From the NCBI GenBank assembly GCA_007570785.1, contig ML664199.1, positions 20,034,597 through 20,098,596 on the forward strand: 64,000 bases of DNA. The letters are read 5' to 3'. The notes beneath the pieces were generated by a model. It saw only the letters and a list, made by a program, of their open reading frames with translations, did not search any database and was not told the DNA's origin. Of the stretch, positions 46,280-59,299 are shown piece after piece. The position numbers and the translations under genes were made by a program. This DNA is from Antilocapra americana. Taxonomy: Eukaryota; Chordata; Mammalia; Artiodactyla; Antilocapridae. The stretch's first letter is position 1. Each line of letters begins with the position of its first letter.

Positions 46280-47155
46280 ACTGTAAGAATACACCAAGAG
46301 AATTTAATCCACTATACTGTTTCCTGACATGTGAGTTACTTCCTATACTTACCTTTGTAAGTTATACTACTGTGAACACTCTATTAAATATCTTCTAAGG
46401 AACGAATATACATATTTCCTTTGGGCATATCTAGAAGTAGAGTTGATGTGTCAGATTGTATGCACATCCCACTTTGCTATATATTGTCACATAGATTTCA
46501 AGAATATTTTCACCATTTACACACCACAGTTGTGTAAGAAAATTCCAGTTGCTCTATATCCTCACCAATATTTGGTATTATCAATCTGTTAATTTTAATA
46601 CTATTCTATAATGATGTTTTTCCATTTATATTCTTGTTTCCCTGATTATTAACAAGCAGTTGCTTCTGTATCAATTGACGAGGTATATATCTTCCTTTGT
46701 AAGTGCCACTGAAGCCTTTAGACCATTTTTCTTTTGAGTGATCTTTTTTTAAATGATGTTGATTTGTGCAAGCTCTTCATTTTGTCCTGTGTGATATACT
46801 TTTTCATTATTTTAGTTACATCATTTGATAAAAAGTTAATTTTTAATTCAGTACTTTTTTTTCTTTATAGCTAGTATTTCTGTGTCCAGTTTAAGAAAAC
46901 TTTGTATATCTCAAGGTCATGAAGATGCTTAATTAGGTTTTCTCATAGAAGTTTACTGATTTTTCTTTCACATCTAAATTGGTGATCCCACTAGAATTCA
47001 CACTTGTTTATGAAGTGAAGTACAGGTATAGGGTAAATTTCCTCCTATATAATTATCTAACTTTCCTAGGGCCATTTATTGAAAAGAACATTCTTTTCCT
47101 ACTTCACAGCCTTTACCATAAATCAGTTAGCATATTTATATGAGTCTGTTTCTGG
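46280..47155 (-). mobile_element. L1M-type LINE relic, antisense
   Basis: Antisense ORF2-end to 3' UTR order is clear though diverged: 'tacacaccacagttgtgtaag', 'ctctatatcctcaccaatat', 'ctcaaggtcatgaagatgc', 'gggccatttattgaaaagaa'. No open frame survives. Confidence 0.7.
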
Positions 47156-47473
47156 CTGAAACATTGTGCTGATTGTTTGTCTCCTGGCTTCCAGTGTTTC
47201 CGTGTGATTCCTTCTTCTCCAGCATCTTATCCTAAATCGCTCCAAGTAGAAGGTTGTCATATTTCATCCCAATCCTCTAACTCTTTTCAAAAGATGCATT
47301 GTCTGCCATAAGCATGAATGTGCCCAAAGCAGGAGTCCACAAAGTTATCATTATTCACTTAGGTTAAAAACTGAACCCTTGAGGAACTTAAAAGTAATAC
47401 TGTGATTGCTAGAAAATTCACACTGTGACAACAACTCAGAAAGAATACAACCTGAGCTTCCAAGTTTACTTCG
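47156..47473. other. Non-genic stretch
   Basis: Nothing recognised. Confidence 0.45.
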
Positions 47474-47483
47474 AATTCCTTGT

Positions 47484-47684
47484 AACTATCATATGTGAAA
47501 TCAATCGCCAGCCCAGGTTTGATGCTCAGGGCTGGTGCACCGGGATGACCCAGAGAGAGGGAATCGGGAGGGAGGAGAGAGGGGGGGTTCTGGAAGGGGA
47601 ACATATGTAAACCCATGGCAGATTCATGTCAATGTATGGCAAAACCAACACAATAAAGAAAATTTTAAAAAATGAAATAAAAAT
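47484..47684 (+). mobile_element. L1 (bovine type) 3' UTR-only insertion
   Basis: It contains only the terminal 3' UTR: 'gtgaaatcaatcgccagccc', the G-rich block (47566-47599), 'atggcagattcatgtcaatg', 'ggcaaaaccaacacaat' and an A-rich tail. TSD aattccttgt lies at 47474-47483 and 47685-47694. It matches the 3' UTR of the larger element at 55133-60115. Confidence 0.9.
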
Positions 47685-47694
47685 AATTCCTTGT

Positions 47695-48099
47695 GTAGTA
47701 CCATAACTAATGTATGCTTGCACTTACAGAAAATTAAGTAAAATTTGTTAAAAATAAAATTAAATTAATACAATTTCTTTATTCATTTATCAGGAGTGCC
47801 AAAATAAATTAAAGGCTAATTTTTAAAAATATTGAATAAAATTGAGAATTTCAAATTCACTTAGTGAAGAAGCGTTATTTCTGAGATATCTAAGTGTATT
47901 TCAGGAATAAGACTGACTTCAAGCATCACAGCAAGGTAAGAAATATTAATTTGGAAGTATAGAATTAACCAAAGTAGTACTTTGAAGTTATTTGATGTTA
48001 TAAAATCTGGGGCCAATTTAGAACTATGCACAGTGATCAAATCTTGGCTCCTGACTTTCAAAAAAGTACAATTATATATAGTGAAAACCCACTAGCCTT
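47695..48099. other. Non-genic AT-rich stretch
   Basis: Nothing recognised. Confidence 0.45.
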
Positions 48100-48712
48100 T
48101 AAAACTATATGTAATAGTTGGGATCCCAATGGAAAATAAGTAGTGCACTTAAATGATAATAAATCAAGGCCAGGTTACTTACAAAGGCACTCTCTGTAGG
48201 TACAGCGAGCCAGAAGATAAGTGTGATAACCTAAGGTTAGTGGCCCTAAAGCTGCGGTGACCCTTTGGGCACAAAGAGGAAAAGAAACCACTACCAGAAC
48301 CAGAGGAAGAGAGGTGTATAGAGAAGACCACCTTGAGAAGAAGTCATCTTAGTTTGAGGGGGAAAAGAAGACTTCAAATACTCCAAAACCTGTATCAGAG
48401 AACTAAATCTGGTTCTAAAGCCTTAAAATTAAATTCTGCTTTAAATGTTCCAGGAACAAGCCTTTAGCATGACATCATAATTCTTTCCAAATAATAGAAA
48501 CCAAGCCAAGAAAACTCTGTATGGAGAGAGTTTTCCCTGCGTAGAAATAAATACACAGAAATCTGACCTGAATCCCTTTATCTCTCTCCAGGCCCCTACT
48601 GACCAAACTCAACTAGAGGTCGGAGGGCATGGGAAACCACTGTTGGAGTTGGTATAGATCAATCTCTCTCCAGATGCAAGGCCAAGTAGGATAGAGAGGG
48701 AAAAGCATCGGA
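48100..48712. other. Non-genic; possible old repeat at 48520-48710
   Basis: The end of this stretch ('ccaggcccctactgaccaaa', 'actcaactagaggtcggagg', 'ggaaaccactgttggagttgg') resembles an old interspersed repeat that I cannot name with confidence. Confidence 0.38.
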
Positions 48713-49020
48713 GTTCAGTTCAGTTCAATTGCTCAGTTGTGTCCGACTCTTTGTGACCCCATGAACCTCAGCACACCAGGCCTCCCTGTCCATCACCAGC
48801 TCCCGGAGTTTACACAAACTCATGTCCACTGAGTCGGTGATGCCATCCAACCTTCTCATCCTCTGCCGTCCCTTTCTCCTCCTGCCTTCAATCTTTCCCA
48901 GCATCAGGGTATTTTCAAATGAGTCAGCTCTTTGCATCAGGTGGCCAAAGTACTGGAGTTTCAGCTTCAACATCAGTCCTTCCAGTGAACACCCAGGACT
49001 GATCTCCTTTAGGATGGACT
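48713..49020 (-). mobile_element. BovB 3' fragment
   Basis: It starts with the antisense tail (gttcagttcagttcaattgc). The minus strand retains an 82-codon open C-terminal ORF piece (48725-48973) with [35 protein letters not shown] and [12 protein letters not shown]. It is severely 5'-truncated. Confidence 0.93.
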
Positions 49021-49944
49021 AGTATGGGAGAGATCTAAGCAAAAGGAATTTGGAATTTTAACTTTGCTATCATATCTGTACCTTTTTGACTCTTCTGCGA
49101 GTTTAATTATTATGTGTTAAAATGTAATTTGAAATCAATTAGACTTTTGGCACTTAAGCAGATTAGGTTCAGATAGATGATAAGTGTTTAACTCTACAGT
49201 AAAAATAAATGTATATTTTGTGTATGTAAGAAAGAGATCTGGAATAAGTTTTAAGGAAGAGGCAAGGGACATAGATCCTTCAGAATGATTCCTCAGGAGG
49301 TTCTATTACAACAGTTATGGAAATAAAAGGGCATAATGAGTTCATCTGGGAACATTTTTGAATCCTTTAAAAACCATTTGGCATTGATATTCTCTATAAG
49401 GAAAACTAGATTAAAGAAACACAGTAATTAAAATAGCGAGCTTTAGCTATACTTAATGGAGATGTTCTTTACTGAAATGCTAGGAATAATATTGGCTTGA
49501 AGCATTATGGTGATTTAAGAAATAAGAAGTAGGGAAGCACAGAGCTGGCTAAAGTGGAATATTTATAGACAGGTTTTGGATGTAAATCAAAACTCTACCA
49601 GGAACATTTAGAAAGGAATGGGTAGTTTATTAGGTAAAGGATCAATCTACAACTGTGAGTCAATTGAAAGTTAATAGCAGCTTTGTTAAAGGTCACAGAT
49701 AAATGGCTACTGTAGTTTTAATGAATATTTTATTCATGTCACCTTTAAATTAGTTACATTTGGAAAGAGTAATGATGTAATGCCAAAGGCTCCTTCCTGG
49801 AACATTAAAAGCAAGATTTAATTTTAAGGTTTTAGTACTAGTTATAGGTTTTGATACAAGGTTTTGAGACATTTGGAGTCTTTTTTTTTCTTTTCAACAT
49901 TTATTACACGTTAGAACTATTTTTAAATATTTATGTTTTACACA
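49021..49944. other. Non-genic stretch
   Basis: Nothing recognised. Confidence 0.45.
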
Positions 49945-50125
49945 AATAATGTAGCAGAAAGAGCAGAGAATTTACAGTAAGACAGAACTCATTTTGAACC
50001 TGAACTTCATCAGTTATTACCAGAGCAAAATTAAAGAATATCATTTAAACCATTTCTTTGAGCCTCAGTTTTCTGAGAAATGGGAAATATCAAATTTTTA
50101 AGCATTAAGTAAGATAGACTTTTTA
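49945..50125 (+). mobile_element. MIR SINE
   Basis: The tRNA-derived head and core are readable: 'aatgtagcagaaagagcaga', 'gaactcattttgaacctgaa', then 'atttctttgagcctcagttt' and 'tctgagaaatgggaaat'. This is the best MIR in the window. Confidence 0.72.
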
Positions 50126-50339
50126 ATTAATACATTTACCCTCTCCAGTTTTGTCTCTGTAAGAATAGAGCTTCTTTTCTGTGGTTCACTAGCCAGGAAG
50201 TCTGATAAAATAAAGAGATAGACCCACAGAATTTTCCTTGTAAACACTACGATACTAAGCATTACTGAATTGCAGCCCATGGATTATGAGGACCAGCTTT
50301 AGTAGACAGTGATAGCCAGAGAGAAATGATAGCTTACAG
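50126..50339. other. Non-genic stretch
   Basis: Nothing recognised. Confidence 0.4.
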
Positions 50340-51370
50340 TGATCTCCAAAGAAGAAGATTTAGCTTTGGGACCAGGGACCAGGCTTTATCCTTCAAGAGC
50401 TTCCGTATAGCTGAGTTCCATTAAAGTATAAAAAGGGACAGAGAAAGCTTCTGACCTAGACCTCAGAAGGGGGACAGGGAGTGCCCCTCCTGCTAGTGTT
50501 AGCAAGGGAGTTACATAGTCTTTAATTAATTATTACAATAAATCAAAAGAATGTCTCAAGTTTGTGAAAATTTTACCAGACCCACTTGCTCAAGTTACAC
50601 TTTAGGATAAGAGAATTAGAATTTAACAATAGAAAGATCCTACCAGACCAGCTCCCATAATATACATTCTAAAATATCAGGATTAGTCAGAAGGTTTTCA
50701 GGAAGGGGAAACTGTCCTCAAGCAGGATACATTGTTATTATATAATTCCCTAGTACAGAGTTTAAACTGAGTTGTTTGTCATGTGATCATCAGTTTCAGA
50801 CTTAAAGAAAACAACGTTTTATGTGACTAAGACTAAGGAATGTAGAGAAGGAAAAACAAGTTTGTCCTTTGCTCCTTCTTGAAAACTCCAGACCCCTCTC
50901 TCCTTGGGGACCCCCGGACTTATCAACCTGCCTAGGAATCGACTGTCTCAGAAACTGCAGGTAGTATTTCTAGATGAGACTTTCAGATGTTAAGGGGAAG
51001 GCGCCTAGAGAGAAGAGGCTTGGCACTGTGAAGCAAGACCCACCTCTAATCTAAGTCAGGTACCAGGTATGAGAAAACAAAAGAAGATGAGGTAAAAGGA
51101 ACTAGGTCAATGGAACAAGAACAGATTGGGGAACCCAGTGTATTCAAGGGCATAGAGGACATGTGTCTTGGATTCCTTTTATAGGAAAGATGAGCAGCTG
51201 CATTGTGCAGGGTCTGACAGGCTTTGTGGGCCCCTGAGGGCATTATTCCTGCTGTAACAAGATGCCCCAAAGAGTCATGAAAATGTAGAATATTTTGATT
51301 GCCTTCCTTAGTCATCAGAGACTGAAGCTTTATTAGGAAAAGCTTGTAACACATTCTGAGATCAGATAAT
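50340..51370 (+). mobile_element. Candidate endogenous-retrovirus-derived segment
   Basis: A block of about 1 kb is distinctly less AT-rich than its flanks and matches none of the LINE or SINE families here. TATAAAAAGG at about 50428-50437 is followed by AATAAA near 50538, a promoter to polyadenylation-signal spacing seen in retroviral LTRs. No gag, pol or env similarity was recognised; the 102-codon minus-strand frame (51046-51354) has no known domain. It could instead be unique DNA or a processed transcript. Confidence 0.33.
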
Positions 51371-51534
51371 ATTAGATAATATTAAATTATTTAGTAATTA
51401 AAAATTCTCATGTCAGCTGTCCACATATTGTACATTGCCCTTCATCTGAAATTGGTAAATGCCTTTTAAAAAGTAACTTTTCAAATTAAATATAAACTAA
51501 ATAACTGCTTGACTACTTGAAAAACAAACCCAGT
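51371..51534. other. Short AT-rich non-genic stretch
   Basis: A 10-bp tandem (agataatatt twice) at about 51364-51383 marks its start. Nothing else recognised. Confidence 0.45.
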
Positions 51535-53044
51535 TTCATCATTTTTATGGCTGAGTAGTATTCCATTGGCTATGTACACTACATCTTCTTTATCCATTCA
51601 TCCATAGATGAGCACTTCAGTTACTTCCACAACTTGGCTATTGTAAATAATGTTACAATGAACATAGGTGTGCATACATCTTTTCAAATTAGTATTTCCA
51701 TATTCTTTGTATAAACATTCAGAAGTGAGACAGCTGAATACTATCATAGTTATATTCTTAATTTTTAAGGTCATTCTATACTGTCTTCTATAGTGGCTGT
51801 ACCAGTTTACATTCCCACCAACAATACATAAGAGCTCCCTTTACTCCACATCCTCACTAATACCTATTATTTCCTGTCTTCTTGATAACAATCATTCTGG
51901 CAAATATGAGGTGACATCTCATTGTGGTTTTGATTTGCACTTTCCTAATAATTGGTAATATTGAACATCTTCTCATGTGCCCAGTGGCCATCTGCATATC
52001 TTCTTTAGGAAAACGTCTATTCAGTTCTTTTACCAATTTGTTTAATGGCTTTGTTGTTAGTTGTATGAGTTCTTTGTATATTTTTGTATATTAATCCTTA
52101 GTTGGACACATCATTTTCAAATATCTTCTCTCATTTAGTGGACTGTTTTTCTTTCTTTGTTTCACTGATGGTTTCCTTTAATGAGCATAAATTTTTTTAG
52201 TTTGATGTTATCTCATTTGTTTATTTTTGCTTCTATTTCTCTTGCCTGTGGAGACATATCTAGAAAAATATTGCTAAGATCAATGTCAAAAAGCATACCA
52301 CTTATGTTTTTGTCCAGGAGCTACATGGTTTCAGGTCTTATATTCAAGTCTTCAATACATTTTTAGTTAATTTTTGTGCGAGATAGTGGTCTAGTTTCAT
52401 TTTTTGGCATCTGGCTGTTTTCCAAGCATAATTTATTGAAGAGATTATCCTTTCTCCACTGTATGTTCCTTGTCCCTTTATCATTAATTATATAAATAAA
52501 CATGGGCATACTTCCAGAACCTCCATAGTGTTCCATTGATCTAATTGATCTTTGTATCAGTTTTACTGCCCAAATCATGCCATTTTGATTACAATAACTT
52601 CATAACACAGTTTAACATCAGACAGCATGACACCCAGTTTGTTAATTTTTCATGATTGATTTAGCTATTCCAGGTCTTTTGTGGTTCCATTTAAATTTTA
52701 GAGTATTTTTTTCTATTTCTGTAAAAAATGTTCTTGGAAATATGGTAGAGAATGCATTGAATCTGCAGATTGCCTTAGGTAATACAGACATTTTGACAAT
52801 GTTAATTCTTTAAACCCATAAATATGGGATATCTTTCATCTCTTGGTGTCTTCTTCAATATCTTTCAGTACATTTTCAGTATATACGTCTTTCACATCTT
52901 TGATTAAACATTTTCCTAGGTATCTTATTCTTTACAGTGATTGGTATATTGGATTCTTCTCTTTAAATTTATTTTATATTGGTTTTGTATCTTGCAATCT
53001 TAATTGTATAGTTTTTCCATTAGTTTTTCAAATAGTAACAGTTT
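51535..53044 (-). mobile_element. Old L1 LINE (L1MA-like), segment 1 of 3
   Basis: The antisense reads 'gctgagtagtattccattgg', 'acattcccaccaacaatac', 'tgtggttttgatttgcactt', then the ORF2 post-RT and RT regions. Frames are short and decayed. It breaks at 53044 where a BovB begins and resumes at 53794 with contiguous L1 order. Confidence 0.88.
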
Positions 53045-53793
53045 AATTCAGCTCAGTTTACTTTAGTTCAGTCATTCGGTCATATCTGACTCTTTGCGAC
53101 CCCATGGACTGTGGCACATCAGACTTCCCTGTCCATTACCAACTCCCAGAGCTTTCTCAAACTCACATCCTTTGAGCAGGCAATTCCATCCAACCATCTT
53201 ATCCTCTGCCATCCCCTTCTCCTCCTGCCTTCAGTCTTTCCCAGCATCAAGGTTTTTTCAAATAAATCCATTCTTCACATCAGGTGGCCAGAGTATTGGA
53301 GCTTTTGCTTCAGCATCAGTCCTCCCAATGAACATTCTAGACTGATTTCCTTTAGGATTGACTGTTTGGATTTCCATGCAGTCCAAGGGATTCTCAAAAG
53401 TCTTCCCCGCCACATTTTAAAAGCATCAATTCTTTGGCACTTTGTGTTCTTTACAGTCCAACTCTCATATCCATATGTGACTACTGGAAAAACTATAGCC
53501 TTGACTAAAAGACCTTTGTTGGCAAAGTAATGTCTCTGCTTTTCAATATGCTGTCTGGGTTTGTCATAGCTTTTCTTCTAAGGAGCAAGCGTCTTTTAAT
53601 TTCATGACTGCAGTCACCATCTGCAAGTGACTTTGGAGCCCAAGAAAATAAAGTCTGTCACTGTTTCCATTATTTCCCCAGCTTTTTGCCATGAAGTGAC
53701 AGAATGAGATGCCATAAGTTTAGTTTTTTGAATGCTGAGTTTCAAGATAGTTTTTCACGCTCCTCTTTCAGTTTCATCAAGAGGCTCTTCAGT
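53045..53793 (-). mobile_element. BovB LINE 3' fragment nested in old L1
   Basis: A degenerate antisense tail region (attcagctcagtttacttta...) is followed by about 700 bp of BovB 3' ORF ('gcaccccatggactgtggc'-type start, 'ccttgactaaaagacctttg', ending tcaagaggctcttcagtt). The L1 flanks rejoin as acagttt...ttacttactcc, indicating a short duplication around cagttt. The long plus-strand frame 53111-53530 is an antisense shadow. Confidence 0.92.
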
Positions 53794-55132
53794 TTTACTT
53801 ACTCCTTTCCAATATTATGCTCCCTTTATTTCTTTTTATTGCGTAGCTGCACTGGCTAAGACTTCCAATACTATGTTAAATCAGAATAACGAGAGTTAAT
53901 ATCCTTGTCTTGTTCCTATTCTTAGAGGGATAGCGTTCAAATCTGTACCACTGGTTATAATGTTAGATGTGGTTTTGGCATATATGGTCTCTACAGTGTG
54001 GTGGTACACCCCTTATATATCTACTTTATTGATAGTTTTTAATCATAAATAAGTGTTGAATATTATAAAATGATTTTACTATATCTATTGAGATGATCTT
54101 ATGTTTTTAATCCTTCATTTGTTAATATGGTATTTATCATGTTCATTGATTTATGGATTTTGAACCATTTTCTCATTCCTGAAATGAATCTCATTTGGTC
54201 ATGATGTACTGTTGAATGCTACTTCATAATATAATAAAACATTAGGATTTTTGTATCTATATTTCTTCAGAGAAATTAGTCTATAATTTTGTTTTTGTGA
54301 TATCTTTGATATCAGGGTGATTTTGGCCTCAGAAAGTGAGTTAGGAAGTGCTCAACCTCTTCAATGTCATGGGATAGTTTGAGAAGGACAGGCATTAAAT
54401 CTGCTTTGAGTGTTTGGTAGAATTCACCTGTCAAGTTGTCTAGTACTGAACTTTCATTTTGGGGGAGCTTTTTGATTACTGTCTTAATCTCTGTACTAGT
54501 TATTGTTCTATTCAGATTTTCTATTTCTTCATGATTCAGTTCTAAAACATTGTATGATTCCAAGAATCTGTTCATATTTTCTAAGTTGTCCTATTTATTG
54601 GTACACAGCTGTTTATTATATTCTTATAATCCTCTGTATTTCAATGCTATCCACTGTTATTTCTCCTCCTTGATTCTTGATTATATTTATCAGGGTCTTC
54701 TCTGTTTTTAGTGAGTCTAGCTAACACTTTGTCTTTTTTTTTTTTAATCTTTTCAAAAAACCAGCTCCTGGTTTCATTGATATTTCTATTATCTTTTTAT
54801 TCAATATTTATTTATGCTCTGATCTTTATTATTTCCTTCTTTCTACTAACTTTGTGCTTAATTTGTTCCTATTTTTTTCTTGTTACTTCAGGTGTAAAGT
54901 TAGATTATTCAAGAGTTTTTTCATTTCTTGAAGTAGGTCTTTATTCCTGTGAATATCCCTTAGTTCTGCATTTTCTATATCTCATAGAAATAGAGATATT
55001 TGTTATATTGTATTCTCATGTTCATTTGTTTCAGATAATTTTTAATTGCTTTGATTTCTTCAATGACTCTGTAGCTGTTCAGCAGAATACTGTTCAGTCT
55101 CAATATATTTGTGATTTCTTTCAGTTTTATTC
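53794..55132 (-). mobile_element. Old L1 LINE (L1MA-like), segment 2 of 3
   Basis: It resumes in RT ('ctggctaagacttccaatac'), then goes upstream through RT N-terminal sequence toward the endonuclease end. A decayed 87-codon piece (54312-54575, minus) still reads LPQNESSVLDNLTGEFYQTL. It stops at 55132 where the younger L1 tail begins. Confidence 0.88.
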
Positions 55133-55193
55133 TTTTTTTTTTATTAGTTTTGCCATACAATGACATGATATCGCCATGGGTTTATATATGCTC

Positions 55194-55240
55194 CCCCTCC
55201 AGAACCCCCCTCCCTCCTCCCTCCCTTCTCCCTCCCCCTG
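55194..55240 (-). other. G-rich polypurine tract in L1 3' UTR
   Basis: On the minus strand this reads as repeated GGG/GGGG runs separated by A, AA or GA. It is equivalent to tracts in the other bovine-type L1 copies of the window and has G-quadruplex potential. Confidence 0.65.
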
Positions 55241-55461
55241 GGAAATCTGGATGCACCGGCCCCGAGCATCAATCCTGGGCTGGCGATTGATTACACATAT
55301 GATAATTAACATGTTTCAATGCCTTTCTCCGATATATTCCAACCCTTGCCCTCACCCACAGAGTCCACGAGTCTGTTCTATATATCTGCATTCCTTTTGC
55401 TGTCTCGCATGCTGGGTTCTTGTTACCATCTTTCTAAATTCCATATATATGCATTAGTATA

Positions 55462-58400
55462 CTATATTGTTGTTTTTTCCTTCTGGCTTACTTCACTCTG
55501 GATAATGGGCTCCAGTTCCGTCCACCTGAGTAGAACTGCTTCAAATGATTTTTTTTTTAATGCTGAGTAATATTCCATTGTGTATATGTTCCACAGCTTT
55601 CTTATCCATTCATCAGTTGATGGGCATCTAGGTTGCTTCCATGTCCTGGCTATTGTAAACAATGCAGCGATGAACATTGGGGTACACATGGCTCTTTCAA
55701 TTCTGGTTTCCTCGGTGTAAATGCCCAGCAGTGGGATTGCTGGGTCATCTGGCAGGTCTATTTGCAGTTTTTTAAGGAACCTCCACACTGTTTTCCATAG
55801 TGGCTGTACTAGTTTGCATTCCCACCAACAGTGTAAGAGGATTCCCTTTTGTCCACATCCACTCCAGCATTTATTGCTTGTAGATTTTTGGATTGCAGTC
55901 ATTCTGACTGGTGTAAAGTGATACCTCATTATGGTTTTGATTTGCATTTCTCTGATAATGAGTGATGTTGAGCATCTTTTCATGTGTTTGTTAGCCATTT
56001 TTATGTCTTCTTTGGAGAAATGTCTGCTAAGTTCTTTGGCCCACTTTTGGATTGGGTTGTTTATTTTTCTAGAAAGGAGCTGCAGGAGTTGCTTATATAT
56101 TTTTGAGATTAATTGTTTGTCCATTGCTTCATTGGCTATTATTTTCTCTCATTCTGAAGGCTGTCTTTTCACCTTGCTTATAGTTTCCTTTGTTGTGCAG
56201 AAGCTTTTAATTTTAATTAGGTCCCATTTGTTTATTCGTGCTTTTATTTCCAATATTCTGGGAGGTGGGTCATAGAGGATCCTGCTTTGGTTTATGTCAG
56301 AGAGTGTTTTGCCAATGTTATCCTCTAGGAGTTTTATAGTTTCTGGTCTTATGCTTAGATCTTTGATCCATTTTGAGTTTATCTTTGTGTATGGTGTTAG
56401 AACGTGTTCTAGTTTCATTCTTTTACAAATGGCTGTCCAGTTTTCCCAGCACCACTTGTTAAAGAGGTTGTCTTTTCTCCATCGTATATTCTTGCCTCCT
56501 TTGTCAAAGATAAGGTGTCCATAGATGCATGGATTTATCTCTGGGCTTTCTATTTTGCTCCATTGATCAATATTTCTGTCTTTGTGCCAGTACCATACTG
56601 TCTTAATGACTGTGGATTTGTAGTATAGCCTAAAGTCAGGTAGGTTGATTCCTCCAGTTCCATTCTTCTTTCTCAAGATTGCTTTGGCTATACGAGGTTT
56701 TTTGTATTTCCATACAAATTGTGAAATTATTTGTTCTAATTCTCTGAAAAAGACCTCTGGTAGCTTGATAGGAATTGCACTGAATCTATAGATTGCTTTG
56801 GGTAGTATACTCATTTTCACTATATTGATTCTTCAAATCCATGAACACAGCACATTTCTCCATCTGTTTGTGTCCTCTTTGATTTCTTTCATCAGTGTTT
56901 TATAGTTTTCTATATACAAGTCTTTTGTTTCTTTAGGTAGAAATAATCCTAAGTATTTTATTCTTTTTGTTTCAGTGGTGAATGGAATTGTTTCCTTAAT
57001 TTCTCTTTCTGTTTTCTCATTGTTAGTGTATAGGAATGCCAGGGATTTCTGTGTGTTGATTTTGTATCCTGAAACTTTGCTATATTCACTGATTAGCTCT
57101 AGTAATTTTCTTGTAGAGTCTTTAGGGTTTTCAATATAGAGGATCATGTCATCTGCAAACAGAGAGAGTTTTACTTCTTCTTTTCCAACATGGATTCCTT
57201 TGATTTCTTTATCTGCTCTGATTGCTGTGGCCAAGACTTCCAAAACTATGTTGAAAAGTAGTGGTGAGAGTGGGCACCCTTGTCTTGTTCCTGACTTCAG
57301 GGGGAATGCTTTCAGTTTTTCACCATTGAGGATAATGTTGGCTGTGGGTTTGTCATATATAGCTTTTATTATGTTGAGGTATGTTCCTTCTATTCCTGCT
57401 TTTTGGAGGGTTTTTATCATAAATGGATGTTGAAATTTGTCAAAGGCTTTCTCTGCATCTATTGAGATAATCATGTTATTTTTTTCAATTTGTTAATGTG
57501 GTGTATTACATTGATTGATTTGCGAATATTGAAGAATCCTTGCATCCCTGGGATAAAGCCTACTTGATCATGATGTATGATTTTTTAATGTGTTGTTGGA
57601 TTCTATTTGCTAGAAATTTGTTACGGATTTTTGCATCCAAGTTCATCAGTGATATTGGCCTGTAGTTTTCTTTTTTTGTGGGATCTTTGTCGGGTTTTGG
57701 AATTAGGGTGATGGTGGCCTCGTAGAATGAGTTTGGAAGTTTACCTTCCTCTGCAATTTTCTGGAAGAGTTTGAGTAGAATAGGTGTTAGCTCTTCTCTA
57801 AATTTTTGGTAGAATTCAGCTGTGAAGCCATCTGGTCCTGGGCTTTTGTTTTTTGGAAGATTTCTGATTACAGTTTCAATTTCCGTGCTTGTGATGGGTC
57901 TCTTAATATTGTCTATCTCTTCCTGGTTTAGTCTTGGAAAGCTGTACTTTTCTAGGAATTTGTCCATTTCATCCAGGTTGTCCAGTTTATTTGCACATAG
58001 TTGCTGATAATAGTCTCTTATGATCCTTTGTATTTCTGTGTTTTCTGTTGTGATCTCTCCATTTTCATTTCTAATTCTGTTGATTTGGTTCTTCTCCCTT
58101 TGTTTCTTGATGAGCCTGGCTAATGATTTGTCAATTTTATTTATCTTCTCAAAGAACCAGCTTTTGGCTTGGTTAATTTTTGCTATGGTCTTTTTTGTTT
58201 CCTTTGCATTTATTTCTGCCCTGATCTTTAAGATTTCTTTCCTTCTACTAGACCTGGGCTTCTGCATCTCTTCCATTTCTAGTTGCTTTAGGTGTAAAGT
58301 AAGTTTATTTATTTGACTTTTTTCTTGTTTCCTGAGGTGAGCTTGTAATGCTATGAACTTTCCCCTTAGCACTGCTTTTACGGTGTCCCATAGGTTTTGG

Positions 58401-59248
58401 GCTGTTGTGTTTTCATTTTCATTCATTTCTATGCATAACTGAATTTCTTTTTTGATTTCTTCTGTGATTTGTTGGTTATTCAGCAGTGTGTTGTTGAGCC
58501 TCCATATGTTGGAAGTTTTGAATGGTTTTCTCCTGTAATTGATATCTAATCACACGGCATTGTGGTCACAAAAGATGCTTGGAATGATTTCAATATTTTT
58601 GAATTTACCAAGGCTAGATTTATGGCCCAGGATGTGATATATCCTGGAGAAGGTCCCATGTGCGCTTGAGAAAAAGGTGAAATTCCTTGTTTTGGGGTGG
58701 AATGACCTATAGATATCAATTAGGTCTAGTTGGTCTATTGTATCATTTAAAGTTTGAATTTCCTTGTTACTTTTCTGTCTAGTTGATCTATCCATTGGTG
58801 TGAGTGGTGTATTAAAGTCTCCCACTATTATTGTGTTGTTGTTAATTTCCCCTTTCATACTTGTTAGCATTTGCCTTACATATTGTGGTGCTCCTATGTT
58901 AGGTGCATAAATATTTATAATTGTTATTTCTTCTTCTTGGATTGATCCTTTGATCATTATGTAATGTCCATCTTTATCTCTTTTCACTGCCTTTATTTTA
59001 AAGTCTACTTTATCTGATATGAGTATTGCCACTCCTGCTTTCTTTTGGTCTTTATTTGCATGGAATATCTTTTTCCAGCCTTTAACTTTCAGTCTATATG
59101 TGTCCCTAGGTTTGAGGTGGGTCTCTTGTAGACAACATATATAGGGGTCTTGTTTCTGTATCCAATCGGCCAATCTTTGTCTTTTGGTTAGGGCATTCAA
59201 CCCGTTTACATTTAAGGTAATTATTGATAAATATGATCCCGTTGCCAT
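55462..59248 (-). pseudogene. L1 ORF2 (endonuclease, RT, cysteine-rich domain), broken
   Basis: Domains in order: endonuclease (59248-58553) with LNVNGL, CLQETHLK and VGDFNTPL; RT (about 57900-56840) with an intact [11 protein letters not shown] box; C-terminal cysteine block [18 protein letters not shown]. Lesions: TGA at 58550-58552 (after CDHNAV, probably CGA to TGA), a one-base loss in an A-run near 57580 ending the frame at 57560, another frame change just before 57474, TGA at 56833-56835 (a Gly position) and TGA at 56149-56151 (a Trp position). In the endonuclease, the catalytic IDHILG reads IYHILG, and SDH reads CDH. ORF2 would be about 1270 codons if unbroken. It is not functional. 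Confidence 0.92.
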
Positions 59249-59299
59249 TTATTTTATTGTTTTGGGTTCGAGATTATATACCCTATCCGTGTTTCCTAT

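Noticed and set aside
53111..53530. 139-codon plus-strand frame
   Set aside because: It is antisense to the nested BovB 3' ORF fragment.
54711..55163. 150-codon plus-strand hydrophobic frame
   Set aside because: It is antisense to old L1 ORF2 and crosses the junction with the younger L1 tail, so it is not a gene.
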